Assembly (NCBI GenBank): GCA_030537735.1
Contig: JAUNVG010000020.1
Span: 1 to 36,284 of the forward strand
Direction: 5' to 3'
DNA length: 36,284 bases
From: Actinomycetaceae bacterium
GTDB taxonomy: Bacteria > Actinomycetota > Actinomycetes > Actinomycetales > Actinomycetaceae
Both the position numbers and the translations under genes were made by a program. The notes under the pieces are model-generated. The model was not told the DNA's origin, ran no database searches, and was given only the letters and a program-made list of their open reading frames with translations. Shown piece by piece: positions 18,089-26,568 of this stretch (positions are counted from its first letter, which is position 1; every line of letters begins with the position of its first letter).

Positions 18089-20797
18089 ATGGTCAAGTAC
18101 GTCTACGATTTCTCCGAGGGCGACAAGGAGATGAAGGATCTTCTTGGTGGTAAAGGCGCCAACCTCGCGGAAATGACGAAGCTAGGTTTGCCGGTACCTC
18201 CGGGATTCACCATCACCACCGACGCTTGCCGCGAATACCTAAAACGCGGTGAGGTCCCCGAAGAACTTGCCACTGAAGTAACTAAGCACCTGCGTGAAGT
18301 CGAAGACACCATCGGCCGCAAACTGGGTAACGCGGAAAACCCCCTACTTGTTTCCGTGCGTTCGGGTGCGAAGTTCTCCATGCCCGGGATGATGGAAACC
18401 GTTCTGAACATTGGTTTGAACGACGAATCCGTTTCCGGACTGGCGAAGATCGCCGAGGATGAGCGTTTCGCGTGGGACTCCTACCGCCGCCTGATTCAGA
18501 TGTTCGGCAAGACCGTCCTCGACATTGAAGGCGACGGCTTCTCCGATGCTTTGGACAACTTGAAGGAAGAAAAGGGAGTCCACTACGACTACGAACTGAC
18601 CGCCGAGGACCTAAAGGGTCTGGTGGAGACCTTCAAGCAGATTGTGAAGGAAGAAACCGGACGTGACTTCCCGCAGGATCCGCGCGAACAGCTGGACCTG
18701 GGGATCGAAGCGGTGTTCCGTTCTTGGAATACTGAGCGTGCGAAGATTTACCGTCGCCGCGAACGTATCGCGGAGTCGCTGGGCACCGCGGTGAACGTCC
18801 AGACCATGGTGTTTGGCAACATGGGTGACACTTCCGGCACGGGCGTGTGCTTCACCCGCGACCCCTCCACTGGCCACTCCGGTGTTTACGGTGACTACCT
18901 GATGAATGCTCAGGGCGAGGACGTGGTGGCGGGCATCCGCAACACCGAGGCCCTGGCGACGCTGGGTGAGCACGATGAGAAGTCCTATGAGGAACTGCTG
19001 GGGATCATGCGTAAGCTGGAGACCCACTACCAGGACCTGTGTGACATTGAGTTCACCATTGAGCGCGGCAAACTGTGGATGCTGCAGACCCGCATCGGTA
19101 AGCGCACCGCGGCGGCGGCTTTCCGCGTCGCCACTCAGCTGGTGGATGAAAAGCTCATCACCAAGGATGAGGCGTTGGAGCGCGTCACCGGCGCGCAGCT
19201 GACCCAGCTGATGTTCCCGCAGTTCGACGATTCCGCCGAAAAGCAGCTGTTTACGCGGGCGATGGCGGCTTCCCCCGGCGCCGCTGTGGGTGAGGTTGTT
19301 TTCAATAATGAGGACGCTGAAGCAGCAGCGGCTGCGGGCCGTAAGTGCATCTTGGTGCGCCGCGAAACCAACCCGGAGGACCTGCCGGGCATGGTGGCCG
19401 CTGAGGGTGTGCTCACCGCTCGCGGTGGTAAGACCTCGCACGCAGCAGTGGTGGCGCGCGGCATGGGTAAGACCTGTGTGGTGGGCGCCGAGCAGATCCG
19501 CGTGGATGCGGAAGCTAAGACGGTTTCGTGCGGTGACGTGACCCTGAAGGCGGGCGATATTATCGCCATTGACGGCACCACTGGTGAAGTGTTCATCGGG
19601 GATGTGCCGGTGGTGGATTCGGTTGTGACCACCTACCTCTCCCACGGTTTGGAAGCGGGCCTGAAGGCTGCTGGTGATGACGACCAGATGCGTGAACTGG
19701 TGGAGTCCGTGGACCGCATTTTGAAGCACGCTGATTCGAAGCGTCGTCTGAAGGTGCGTGCCAACGCTGATACTCCGGAGGATTCCGAGCGTGCCCTCGA
19801 GTTCGGTGCGCAGGGTATTGGCCTGTGCCGTACCGAGCACATGTTCCTCGGTTCGCGTCGGGCCTTGATTGAGCGCGTGATCTTGTCCGAGCCTGGTTCG
19901 GATGAGCGCCAAAGCGCCTTCGATGCGTTGGAAGAACTGCAAAAGGGGGACTTCGCGCAGATGCTGAAGGTGCTTGACGGCAAGCCGATGACGGTGCGTT
20001 TGATCGACCCGCCGCTGCACGAGTTCCTCCCTGACCTGACCGAACTGGAAGTGAAGGTAGCGGTAGCGAAGGCCACTGACGGTAAGGCTGACGAAGCCGA
20101 TGAGGCAATGCTTGAAGCGGTGCGCCGCATGCATGAAGCTAACCCGATGCTTGGTTTGCGTGGCGTGCGCCTGGGTATTTACCTGCCGGGCTTGTTCGAC
20201 CTGCAGATCCGCGCCCTGGTGCAGGCTGCTTGTGAGTTGAAGAAGGAAGGCCTGGATCCGCAGCCGGAGATCATGGTTCCGCTGGTTGGTTCGGTGCGTG
20301 AGCTTGCCTTGATTCGCGCCACCGCGGAGAAGATCGTGGCGGAAGAACTTGAAGCTGCCGGCGTGGAGATCGACATCCACATTGGCGCCATGATTGAGCT
20401 GCCGCGCGCCGCGATGACGGCCGAAGACCTGGCTCGCGAGTCGGACTTCTTCTCCTTCGGCACTAACGACCTGACTCAGACGGTGTGGGGCTTCTCCCGC
20501 GATGACGTCGAGGGCGTTTTCTTCCCCAAGTACATTGAAGAGTCCGTTTTCGGTGTTTCCCCGTTCGAAACCATCGACCAGCACGGTGTGGGCCGGGTAG
20601 TGGAAGAGGGCGTACAGCGTTCTCGCTCCACCAAGCCTGACATTAAGCTGGGTGTTTGTGGTGAGCACGGTGGCGATCCGGATTCGATTCACTTCTTCCA
20701 CAAGACCGGACTGGACTACGTGTCTTGTTCGCCGTTCCGCGTCCCCGTCGCCCGCCTGGAGGCTGGTCGCGTCGCGGTTATGGAGGATGCTGAATAG
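18089..20797 (+). CDS. ppdK: Pyruvate, phosphate dikinase
   Basis: PPDK interconverts pyruvate, ATP and Pi with PEP, AMP and PPi in the cytoplasm, serving gluconeogenesis or PPi-linked glycolysis. The 902 residues contain the N-terminal nucleotide-binding domain (GGKGANLAEM at 21-30), the swivelling domain with the phosphocarrier His451 in GGKTSHAAVVARGMGK, and the C-terminal PEP-binding barrel with GLCRTEHMF and the active-site Cys in GVCGEHGGDP. The frame is open further upstream, but the ATG at 18089 follows AGAGG and begins the conserved VYDF segment. A strong terminator follows the stop. PPDK may draw carbon from the neighbouring sugar island, but adjacency is the only evidence. Confidence 0.97.
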   Translation: MVKYVYDFSEGDKEMKDLLGGKGANLAEMTKLGLPVPPGFTITTDACREYLKRGEVPEELATEVTKHLREVEDTIGRKLGNAENPLLVSVRSGAKFSMPGMMETVLNIGLNDESVSGLAKIAEDERFAWDSYRRLIQMFGKTVLDIEGDGFSDALDNLKEEKGVHYDYELTAEDLKGLVETFKQIVKEETGRDFPQDPREQLDLGIEAVFRSWNTERAKIYRRRERIAESLGTAVNVQTMVFGNMGDTSGTGVCFTRDPSTGHSGVYGDYLMNAQGEDVVAGIRNTEALATLGEHDEKSYEELLGIMRKLETHYQDLCDIEFTIERGKLWMLQTRIGKRTAAAAFRVATQLVDEKLITKDEALERVTGAQLTQLMFPQFDDSAEKQLFTRAMAASPGAAVGEVVFNNEDAEAAAAAGRKCILVRRETNPEDLPGMVAAEGVLTARGGKTSHAAVVARGMGKTCVVGAEQIRVDAEAKTVSCGDVTLKAGDIIAIDGTTGEVFIGDVPVVDSVVTTYLSHGLEAGLKAAGDDDQMRELVESVDRILKHADSKRRLKVRANADTPEDSERALEFGAQGIGLCRTEHMFLGSRRALIERVILSEPGSDERQSAFDALEELQKGDFAQMLKVLDGKPMTVRLIDPPLHEFLPDLTELEVKVAVAKATDGKADEADEAMLEAVRRMHEANPMLGLRGVRLGIYLPGLFDLQIRALVQAACELKKEGLDPQPEIMVPLVGSVRELALIRATAEKIVAEELEAAGVEIDIHIGAMIELPRAAMTAEDLARESDFFSFGTNDLTQTVWGFSRDDVEGVFFPKYIEESVFGVSPFETIDQHGVGRVVEEGVQRSRSTKPDIKLGVCGEHGGDPDSIHFFHKTGLDYVSCSPFRVPVARLEAGRVAVMEDAE

Positions 20798-20855
20798 TCA
20801 GTTTCGTCGCCTTAGTGGTGAGGACGTTTCCGTCCTTGACTGCGTAGCCTAACTT

Positions 20856-20892
20856 AGGCGCCTGGTTGACATGGTATGTCGGCCAGGCGCCT
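20856..20892 (+). terminator. Strong terminator after ppdK
   Basis: AGGCGCCTGG at 20856-20865 pairs perfectly with CCAGGCGCCT at 20883-20892, and the interior forms a second stem, GACAT-ggt-ATGTC, so the whole makes a long two-part hairpin. Only TTT follows, but the stem is very stable. It insulates ppdK from the iron-box promoter downstream. Confidence 0.75.
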
Positions 20893-20918
20893 TTGTGCTG
20901 GGGGTGATGATCCTGGTG

Positions 20919-20947
20919 TTGATTCTGGCGGCGCAATCGGTTATAAA
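20919..20947 (+). promoter_or_regulatory. Promoter of the FG-GAP surface protein
   Basis: TTGATT at 20919-20924 and TATAAA at 20942-20947 are separated by exactly 17 bases, a good sigma-70-type promoter. The expected start point falls inside the adjoining iron box, so a bound iron repressor would block it. Confidence 0.65.
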
Positions 20948-20949
20948 AG

Positions 20950-20968
20950 TTAGGTTAGCTTTACCTAA
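20950..20968 (+). promoter_or_regulatory. DtxR/IdeR-type iron box
   Basis: TTAGGTTAGCTTTACCTAA matches the 19-bp DtxR/IdeR consensus (TTAGGTTAGSCTAACCTAA) at all but two positions and is a near palindrome. It begins two bases after the -10 box of the FG-GAP protein promoter. In known DtxR regulons such a placement represses transcription when Fe(II) is plentiful. The regulator gene itself is not in the window. Confidence 0.8.
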
Positions 20969-21002
20969 GCCATTAGTTTTTGGCTGAAAGGCGCTCAAGA
21001 GA

Positions 21003-24000
21003 ATGCGCAGAACCACGGAATGCACAGACCACCCCGATGCGGGGAAAACCCCAGGACAACCGCGTAAGAGCCGCATGTGGGCGGCTGCCTCAGCTTTGGC
21101 GCTATTAGCGACCGGAGTGATGCCTTTTGCACCTGCATACGCAGCAGAGAAAGAAGCCACCGATGAGGATTCAAATCTGCCTCGGTGGGCGGCGGTCAGT
21201 CACCAGCGATACAACGACGTAATCCGAAAAACCGACCGCATTGCTTACCCAGATGCGGGGACTTTCCCTTCGGTTGCTTGCGACGTGACGGGGGACCGCA
21301 AAACGGATCTGATCTTCGCTAATGCGCAAATAGGAAGGATCTATGTCCTTCCCTACATTCCATACGGATCCGACAGTGAAGAACTGATTCGGTCTGTTAA
21401 CGATCAACCGCAGATGATTGAGATTGACGCGCCCGAACTTAAGGAGCTAGGAACTTCGCCATTGTCGGCTTCCAAGCCAATCATCTGCGCCAATAGTTTC
21501 CAAAACGGTAATGATACGTTGGCGTTCTTCGCGGGGAAGAAAGTCTACGTCCTCGACCGGGCAACTATTAAGCGCGGTGGGGAAGCCAGCTATTACAAGG
21601 TGTACCAAACGCAGGAGGAAGTGAGTTCCATCTCCTCTTTCGCAGCTCCCAACATGGCTTCTTCCCTTCCACAAATGGCGATTGCCGCTGGCGAAAAAGT
21701 AATGGTTGTGGCCGATAGTGCCGGCGACGATGACTTTGGTTTATTTGGCGATCCAGTTTCGGACCTGAACCTGCCTGACGGAGCGGAAACTATCTGGACC
21801 TTGCCGGGAGCCAGTGGCCTTTTGCTTAATCCTCTTGGCGAGGACGTAGATGAGGTCGGTTACTTAGCGGTTAGTGACCCGTCGCGTGGGGCTGTATTCG
21901 TGGTGAGGAGTGAAGAAAACAGCGGGGACTTAAACGAGGTAGCTTTACGCATTCAAGCCAATAAAAATGACGCCAACTTCGGGGTGTCAGTCGCTGGGGT
22001 GGGTGACCTTGACGGCGACGATCTACCGGACTTGGCTGTGGGGGCACCCCTCGCTAATGACGAGGCCGGTGCTTTCGCTATCGTCTATACCCGTCCTCCC
22101 GCGCAGGGACCGATCTCTGTGCAGTTAGATTCCACTGACGACCATCCGGTAGTTTCCGAAAGTGGTGCAGACAGTGGGTTCTTGTTCCGGAAGAATCTAA
22201 AATCCCACCTTGGATCTGACTTGCAGTTTATTCCGGGGGTGGAGAATGCTGATTACGAGCTGCAACCAGGTGCGCTGCTAGTAGGCCGTCCAATAGATGA
22301 AGAACACCCCGCGGCCTTGGTTATATCGGTGAACGCTTTAGGGCAAAACTACAACTCTGGATTGGGGATCGACAGCATTGATTCGTCCCAGGTCGCGGTT
22401 TTAGCTACTGATGAGGATAACTCTCAGGACGGGGGACGTTTTGTGGGCGTTGTGCCCCCGCGTGGAGAAGATAAGCTAACCGGAATTCTCACAGGTGATT
22501 CAAACGGCAAAGTCGATGTATGGACTATTGATCTTTCTCGGCAGAGCGATGAATCAAATGGTGACGAGGTCGTGCCGATCGCTCCGCAACCGGCTGACCC
22601 GAGTGCTGAGCCGGGTGTTACCCCGATTGATGAGTCGGGTAGGAAGATTTGGTTAGGAAAATTCTCCGACGGCCTAGGTGGCAGCCTGGCTCACGGTAGC
22701 TGCGACGTTACGGGCGATGGTAAACCCGACATTATTAGTGGCAACGTGGTGCGTTCAGAGTGGAAGTATGACCCTTATTATGCGGACTCGACGCCTACTA
22801 AGGGATGGATTCTTAACGTTACCGGTCAGGTGCAGATTATTCCCGGGGGAACACCAGGAGGAGTGGTCACTGAATCGGATCAGATAATTAGCATTAACGG
22901 TCCGAAAGAGACGCAGGATGTGGCGGTTGACGCCAATATTGGTTTTTCGGTTGCCTGCCTTGGGGATAGTAACGGAGACGGAATCGACGATTTCGCTTTT
23001 GGCTCGCACACCATGGGCAAGATGTGGGTGATCTTCGGTGGCCAGGATTTCTCCCAGTTAGATCTAAATGAAGAGCTTTCCCCCGCTCAAGGTTGGACAG
23101 TGCAAGTTGCTGAGTATGGTTCTGCCGCATTTCATATCGCCCGCGTTGGGGATATCAACGCTGACGGTCTCGCCGACGTGGGTCTAGTTGTGGCTAACGC
23201 TAATATCGCGATTGGTGATTTCTCGGAAGAAAAGGGCGCGGGCTACCTGATTTTGGGGCAGCAAGATGCCTCAGATATTGACTTGTCGAAAGTTTACGAA
23301 TCCACCCCGGGAGTCGCTGGGCGTATTGAGATGCCCGCGGGGCACACTATGCATGGACTGGCCGCAGTTGGAGACGTAAATGGCGATGGGAATAAAGATT
23401 TCGTAGTTACTAATTTCCAGGCCAACACTGGCGATAAGCTCACAGGTAAAGCTTGGGTGGTTTACGGTTCCCAAGCCAGTGATTACTCCGCAGCGCAAAC
23501 TCGCGCGATCCCTGCTGAGGGGGACGGGTTTGCCTTGACGATGCCGGCGGATGCTTCCTACCGGTTAGGGCCTTCTGATTCGATCGCGGCAGTCGGTGAC
23601 GTCAACAAGGACGGTTTTGATGATTTCGTGATCGGTTTCGATGGTGGGCAGATTGAGCACGCGACGTCCGGCGGAGTCGCACTGGTGCTGGGCGCTGGAA
23701 GTAGCCCAGACACTTTGGTGATTAATCCCGATCAAAAGGGGAGTGACCGTATCAAGGTGGTGCTTGGCCCTAATGGTAAAGCCGGTGAAGGCAGGGTAGG
23801 TTCAGACTCTGACGAAGCGGGAAGTGGTAGTGCAGAAAGCCACTTTGGGTACAGTGTTGATGCTCTGCCCTCTGATGCAGGTACCCCGGCGTATATCTTG
23901 GTGGGAGCTTATGGTGAGCATGAAGGTGACGGGGAAGCTTACCTGTTCGCCAGCGATATATTTGGCGAAGATCCGGTGAAGCTCGCAGATTTTATCGCTA

Positions 24001-24449
24001 ATGACGATGAGCGCGTGAATGTTTATTCCTCGGCTGGGATTAAAGCTAGATTTGGTCGTTCGGTAGCATTTGTGGGTGATTATCTAGGTAAACCTACATT
24101 GGCTATCGGTGGCGATGGGGTAATCGATGAAGCTCTAGCTGATGGCAGCGAAGTTCAAGGCTATGCTCATACCGCGCATATTTTAGCTACGACATTTGAG
24201 ATGCCAGGTGAGTCCCCTGCGCCGGGTGGGTCGTCTGATCCCGGTCAGTCCCCTGCGCCGGGTGGGCCGTCTGATCCCGGTCAGTCCCCCGGTCCGGTAA
24301 CCGGCGGAGACCAGACCTCGGCGGGAGTAAACGACTCCGGCGCATTAGCGGTTACTGGTAGCGGCAGTGCGGTGTTGGTCTTGCCTGCAGCCCTAATGCT
24401 GTCGGCTGGACTCATGCTTTGGTACATTTCTAAACGTCGCGCAGTTTAG
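21003..24449 (+). CDS. Secreted FG-GAP/integrin-like beta-propeller protein with LAVTG sortase signal
   Basis: A 1148-residue cell-wall-anchored surface protein. A long n-region and hydrophobic core end at a signal-peptidase-like site after AYA, about residue 48. At least seven FG-GAP-type calcium loops follow, of the form DxNxDGxxD: near residues 91, 333, 568, 652, 714, 788 and 863 (for example GDSNGDGIDD, GDVNGDGNKD, GDVNKDGFDD). This pattern fits one or two beta-propellers. A Pro/Gly/Ser linker with a 12-residue repeat leads to LAVTG, a hydrophobic segment and a KRR tail, the sorting signal of class E-type sortase substrates. The promoter has a DtxR/IdeR box, so iron starvation should induce it. 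A role in adhesion or host-ligand binding is inferred; I know of no characterised homologue. A strong terminator follows. Confidence 0.85.
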   Translation: MRRTTECTDHPDAGKTPGQPRKSRMWAAASALALLATGVMPFAPAYAAEKEATDEDSNLPRWAAVSHQRYNDVIRKTDRIAYPDAGTFPSVACDVTGDRKTDLIFANAQIGRIYVLPYIPYGSDSEELIRSVNDQPQMIEIDAPELKELGTSPLSASKPIICANSFQNGNDTLAFFAGKKVYVLDRATIKRGGEASYYKVYQTQEEVSSISSFAAPNMASSLPQMAIAAGEKVMVVADSAGDDDFGLFGDPVSDLNLPDGAETIWTLPGASGLLLNPLGEDVDEVGYLAVSDPSRGAVFVVRSEENSGDLNEVALRIQANKNDANFGVSVAGVGDLDGDDLPDLAVGAPLANDEAGAFAIVYTRPPAQGPISVQLDSTDDHPVVSESGADSGFLFRKNLKSHLGSDLQFIPGVENADYELQPGALLVGRPIDEEHPAALVISVNALGQNYNSGLGIDSIDSSQVAVLATDEDNSQDGGRFVGVVPPRGEDKLTGILTGDSNGKVDVWTIDLSRQSDESNGDEVVPIAPQPADPSAEPGVTPIDESGRKIWLGKFSDGLGGSLAHGSCDVTGDGKPDIISGNVVRSEWKYDPYYADSTPTKGWILNVTGQVQIIPGGTPGGVVTESDQIISINGPKETQDVAVDANIGFSVACLGDSNGDGIDDFAFGSHTMGKMWVIFGGQDFSQLDLNEELSPAQGWTVQVAEYGSAAFHIARVGDINADGLADVGLVVANANIAIGDFSEEKGAGYLILGQQDASDIDLSKVYESTPGVAGRIEMPAGHTMHGLAAVGDVNGDGNKDFVVTNFQANTGDKLTGKAWVVYGSQASDYSAAQTRAIPAEGDGFALTMPADASYRLGPSDSIAAVGDVNKDGFDDFVIGFDGGQIEHATSGGVALVLGAGSSPDTLVINPDQKGSDRIKVVLGPNGKAGEGRVGSDSDEAGSGSAESHFGYSVDALPSDAGTPAYILVGAYGEHEGDGEAYLFASDIFGEDPVKLADFIANDDERVNVYSSAGIKARFGRSVAFVGDYLGKPTLAIGGDGVIDEALADGSEVQGYAHTAHILATTFEMPGESPAPGGSSDPGQSPAPGGPSDPGQSPGPVTGGDQTSAGVNDSGALAVTGSGSAVLVLPAALMLSAGLMLWYISKRRAV
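24211..24282 (+). repeat. 36-bp tandem repeat in the wall-spanning linker
   Basis: Two 36-base units at 24211-24246 and 24247-24282 differ by about one base and encode the 12-residue repeat QSPAPGGSSDPG or a close variant. They lie just before the sortase signal, where Pro/Gly repeats commonly span the cell wall and vary in number between strains. Confidence 0.85.
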
Positions 24450-24462
24450 TTCCAGGTAAGTC

Positions 24463-24496
24463 ACTTTGCCTGCGGTGAAAACGCCGCAGGCAAAGT
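24463..24496 (+). terminator. Strong terminator after the FG-GAP protein
   Basis: ACTTTGCCTGCGG at 24463-24475 pairs perfectly over 13 bp with CCGCAGGCAAAGT at 24484-24496, loop TGAAAACG, followed by TGCTTTCT. It lies 13 bases past the stop codon of the surface protein. Confidence 0.8.
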
Positions 24497-24564
24497 TGCT
24501 TTCTGCAGGTTTCACAGTCAGCGCTACCAACTTAATGTTCGTTTAATTTCCATTTGGGGGACAT

Positions 24565-24990
24565 ATGCATAAGAATCCCTGGATCATCTTGCTGGGCCTT
24601 AGCCCGATGCTAGTTTTCTTTGCTTTCTTCGTCTACGGCGCATTGGAAGCAGGCAGCGACGTGTGGTTTTGGTTGACAGCGTACGTAGTGGCAGGGGCGC
24701 TGGCACTGGTTTCCGCGGTATCAGCGTGGATGCAGCGCGTACACCTGGCGGCTGCAATAATCCACACGCTCGCTGCCACAGTTTTCGCTATAGGCCTGGC
24801 TGCGTGGATGCTGCTGCCGATCTACCCTATGTTGACCTACCCCCTGCCCGCTACTACGGACGGGTTCAACGAATTCATTTACGCCCTGTCAATCCTGGGG
24901 GCAGTGTCCACCGTAATCGTCGCCGGTGTCCTGGTTTTAACCACTGCCCTCACATTTACATTGGCCTACCGCCAACGCCGCGCGGCCTAG
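24565..24990 (+). CDS. Small four-helix membrane protein, function unknown
   Basis: I do not recognise the family. The 141 residues contain four hydrophobic segments (about 7-27, 34-55, 60-85 and 105-132) with a short loop rich in Pro/Thr between the third and fourth, and the chain ends in RQRRAA, which suggests a cytoplasmic C-terminus. No catalytic or binding motif is visible. GGGGGA lies four bases before the ATG. It is isolated between the terminator of the surface protein and the G-rich repeat region, so it is probably monocistronic. Confidence 0.6.
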   Translation: MHKNPWIILLGLSPMLVFFAFFVYGALEAGSDVWFWLTAYVVAGALALVSAVSAWMQRVHLAAAIIHTLAATVFAIGLAAWMLLPIYPMLTYPLPATTDGFNEFIYALSILGAVSTVIVAGVLVLTTALTFTLAYRQRRAA

Positions 24991-25113
24991 AGCACGTCGG
25001 GCGAGCTAGCACGCGGCAAACGGGCTACGGCACAGCAGGCGAGTTATAACGCACGGCAGGTTACCGGCTTTCTGGCCATTCAGGAAGCGCCGGGGTGCCG
25101 GGCCGGGGCCGCC

Positions 25114-25371
25114 GGGGCCGTCGGGGCGGCCAGCGCCGGGGTGTGCGGGGTGTGTGGGTCGGTGTTGTTTTTGGAGTTTGTACGTACAGGAGGCGTACAA
25201 ACTGGGGAGTTAATGTCGAGGCGGGCAGGGCCGGGGTGTCGGGGCCGTCGGGGCGGCCAGCGCCGGGGTGTCGGGCCGGGGTGTGTGGGTCGGTGTTGTC
25301 TTTGGAGTTTGTACGTACAGGAGGCGTACAAACTGGGAAGTTAATGTCGAGGCAGGCAAGGGTGGGGCGCC
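25114..25371. repeat. Tandem pair of ~130-bp hairpin-bearing repeats
   Basis: Copy 1 starts at 25114 and copy 2 at 25241. They are nearly identical apart from a four-base length difference early in the unit and a few substitutions. Each has a G-rich first half and a second half containing a perfect 10-bp inverted repeat, AGTTTGTACG and CGTACAAACT, around the loop TACAGGAGG (25175-25203 and 25306-25334), followed by GTTAATGTCGAGGC. The hairpin half is far less G-rich than its surroundings and is better conserved, so it may be the functional core. I do not recognise it as a known element; a dispersed intergenic repeat is the best description. Confidence 0.8.
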
Positions 25372-25568
25372 GCCGGCGAGTGGGGAGAACATGGCCGCCG
25401 GGCCCGCCAGGGAGTGGGTCGGCCCGCCGGGCCGCCGGGCCCGCCAGCGAGTGGGGCGGGACAACGCCACCGCTATACAACCCCGGGGAGAAACCGCCTC
25501 CCGCTAGAATCCAAGGATCTCAGTTTCCTTCATTTTTGAAGCAGCGCCAAACACCACCAGCCATTAAA

Positions 25569-25584
25569 CTTAGGCTTGCCTTAG
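25569..25584 (+). promoter_or_regulatory. Possible DtxR-like site upstream of the alpha/beta hydrolase
   Basis: CTTAGGCTTGCCTTAG is an imperfect palindrome with iron-box-like half sites, 34 bases before the hydrolase start codon. It matches the DtxR consensus much less well than the site at 20950-20968, and I could not place a clear promoter beside it. Confidence 0.33.
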
Positions 25585-25618
25585 TAGCTTTCGGCTGTAA
25601 CTGCGAAGGAGCCTCACC

Positions 25619-26461
25619 ATGCTGGAATCTACCTACCCCTCCTACCTGTCCCGCCACGAAGTGCCATGCCCGGACTGCACGGTAGTTGTCTACCACCGCC
25701 CCGGTCAGTTACAGGAGAATAAACACCACGTAATCTTCTACCACGGCGCCTGCGGCAGCAGCTTAATCTGGCAAAACCAGTTCGATCAGTTCCCCGAATG
25801 CGACCTGTACTTCGTTGACGTACGCGGCCAGGGGGAGTCGAAGATGCAGCGCGGACTACCAACCTTCGAAGACGCCATAGGTGACATACCGCTGATTATG
25901 GATTATTTCGGCATTGAAGCTGCCACACTAGTGGGCCATTCGTGGGGTGGGAATCCGCTACAGGAATACACTGTACGTTCTCCTCAACGGGTGCGGGCCC
26001 TGGCGATTATCGGCACCTGGGGACAGCATCGAGTTATGTCGCGCGCGGAAAAGCTGTCGTTGAAGTTCACCTCAAGGTTCTACGAAGTCATACCGTGGAA
26101 GTTCATGTCGAAGACGTCCGGCCGCGCGTGCTCCGATGTACCTCAGACGCAAGAGCTGACGGCCTCGGCGATTTACGATGCCGGTAGGCAGACTTTTATC
26201 TCGCTGGGAATGTCGGCTTATGCGAAAGTGCGAGAGCTGCAGTCCTATCCCGGTAACCCGCCGATGCTGCTGATGCGGGGAGCGAAGGACATGCCGAAGT
26301 CGTTGCAGAAGATTTACGACTACATCCAAAGCAAGAACCCGCGGGCGGAGCAGGTAGTTATCCCGGACACGGTGCACTTGCCGATGGTCGATACTCCCGA
26401 ACGATTTAACGAGGCTTTGGGAGGATTCTTGAAACGCGTCGTAACTGACGGGGAGAGTTAA
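25619..26461 (+). CDS. Alpha/beta hydrolase (proline iminopeptidase/esterase-like)
   Basis: A 280-residue single-domain alpha/beta hydrolase. The nucleophile elbow GHSWGG places the serine at about residue 108. The oxyanion strand shows FYHGACGSS near residue 40, and the Asp and His of the triad are probably in RGAKDMP (about 222) and DTVHLPM (about 250). No signal peptide, so cytoplasmic. GAAGGAG precedes the ATG. A carboxylesterase, haloperoxidase-like or aminopeptidase activity cannot be distinguished. A weak DtxR-like site upstream raises the possibility of iron control, in which case siderophore-ester hydrolysis would be a guess to test. The next gene begins 107 bases later, with a small hairpin (26467-26490) between. 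Confidence 0.85.
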   Translation: MLESTYPSYLSRHEVPCPDCTVVVYHRPGQLQENKHHVIFYHGACGSSLIWQNQFDQFPECDLYFVDVRGQGESKMQRGLPTFEDAIGDIPLIMDYFGIEAATLVGHSWGGNPLQEYTVRSPQRVRALAIIGTWGQHRVMSRAEKLSLKFTSRFYEVIPWKFMSKTSGRACSDVPQTQELTASAIYDAGRQTFISLGMSAYAKVRELQSYPGNPPMLLMRGAKDMPKSLQKIYDYIQSKNPRAEQVVIPDTVHLPMVDTPERFNEALGGFLKRVVTDGES

Positions 26462-26568
26462 GTACCGCACTGCCAGCGTTTGGCTGGTGCCGAGGGCGAC
26501 TTGGGCGGTATCCGTCCTAGCTGTGAACAGGCGGGGCTGGAGGGCGGGTTTCGTGGCAAACTAGCGGT

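Larger units (their letters stand above)
24991..25618. other. G-rich intergenic region with repeats and no credible gene
   Basis: This 628-base gap is strongly G-rich on the shown strand, with many GGGG runs between 25090 and 25280 that could form G-quadruplexes. Open frames exist on both strands only because stops are rare in such sequence; their products are Arg/Pro/Gly-rich, differ between repeat copies and have no ribosome binding sites. It contains the duplicated hairpin element described separately and, at the right end, a DtxR-like site before the alpha/beta hydrolase. Confidence 0.7.

Noticed and set aside
18611..20701. Long 696-residue open frame opposite ppdK
   Set aside because: It is the complementary-strand shadow of a highly codon-biased gene; no start signal and no family resemblance.
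25114..25371. CRISPR array
   Set aside because: Only two long tandem units with no separate unique spacers of regular length and no cas genes.
25061..25507. Arg/Pro-rich open frames in the G-rich repeat region on both strands
   Set aside because: Composition-driven; no ribosome binding sites, the product changes frame between repeat copies, and no homology is apparent.
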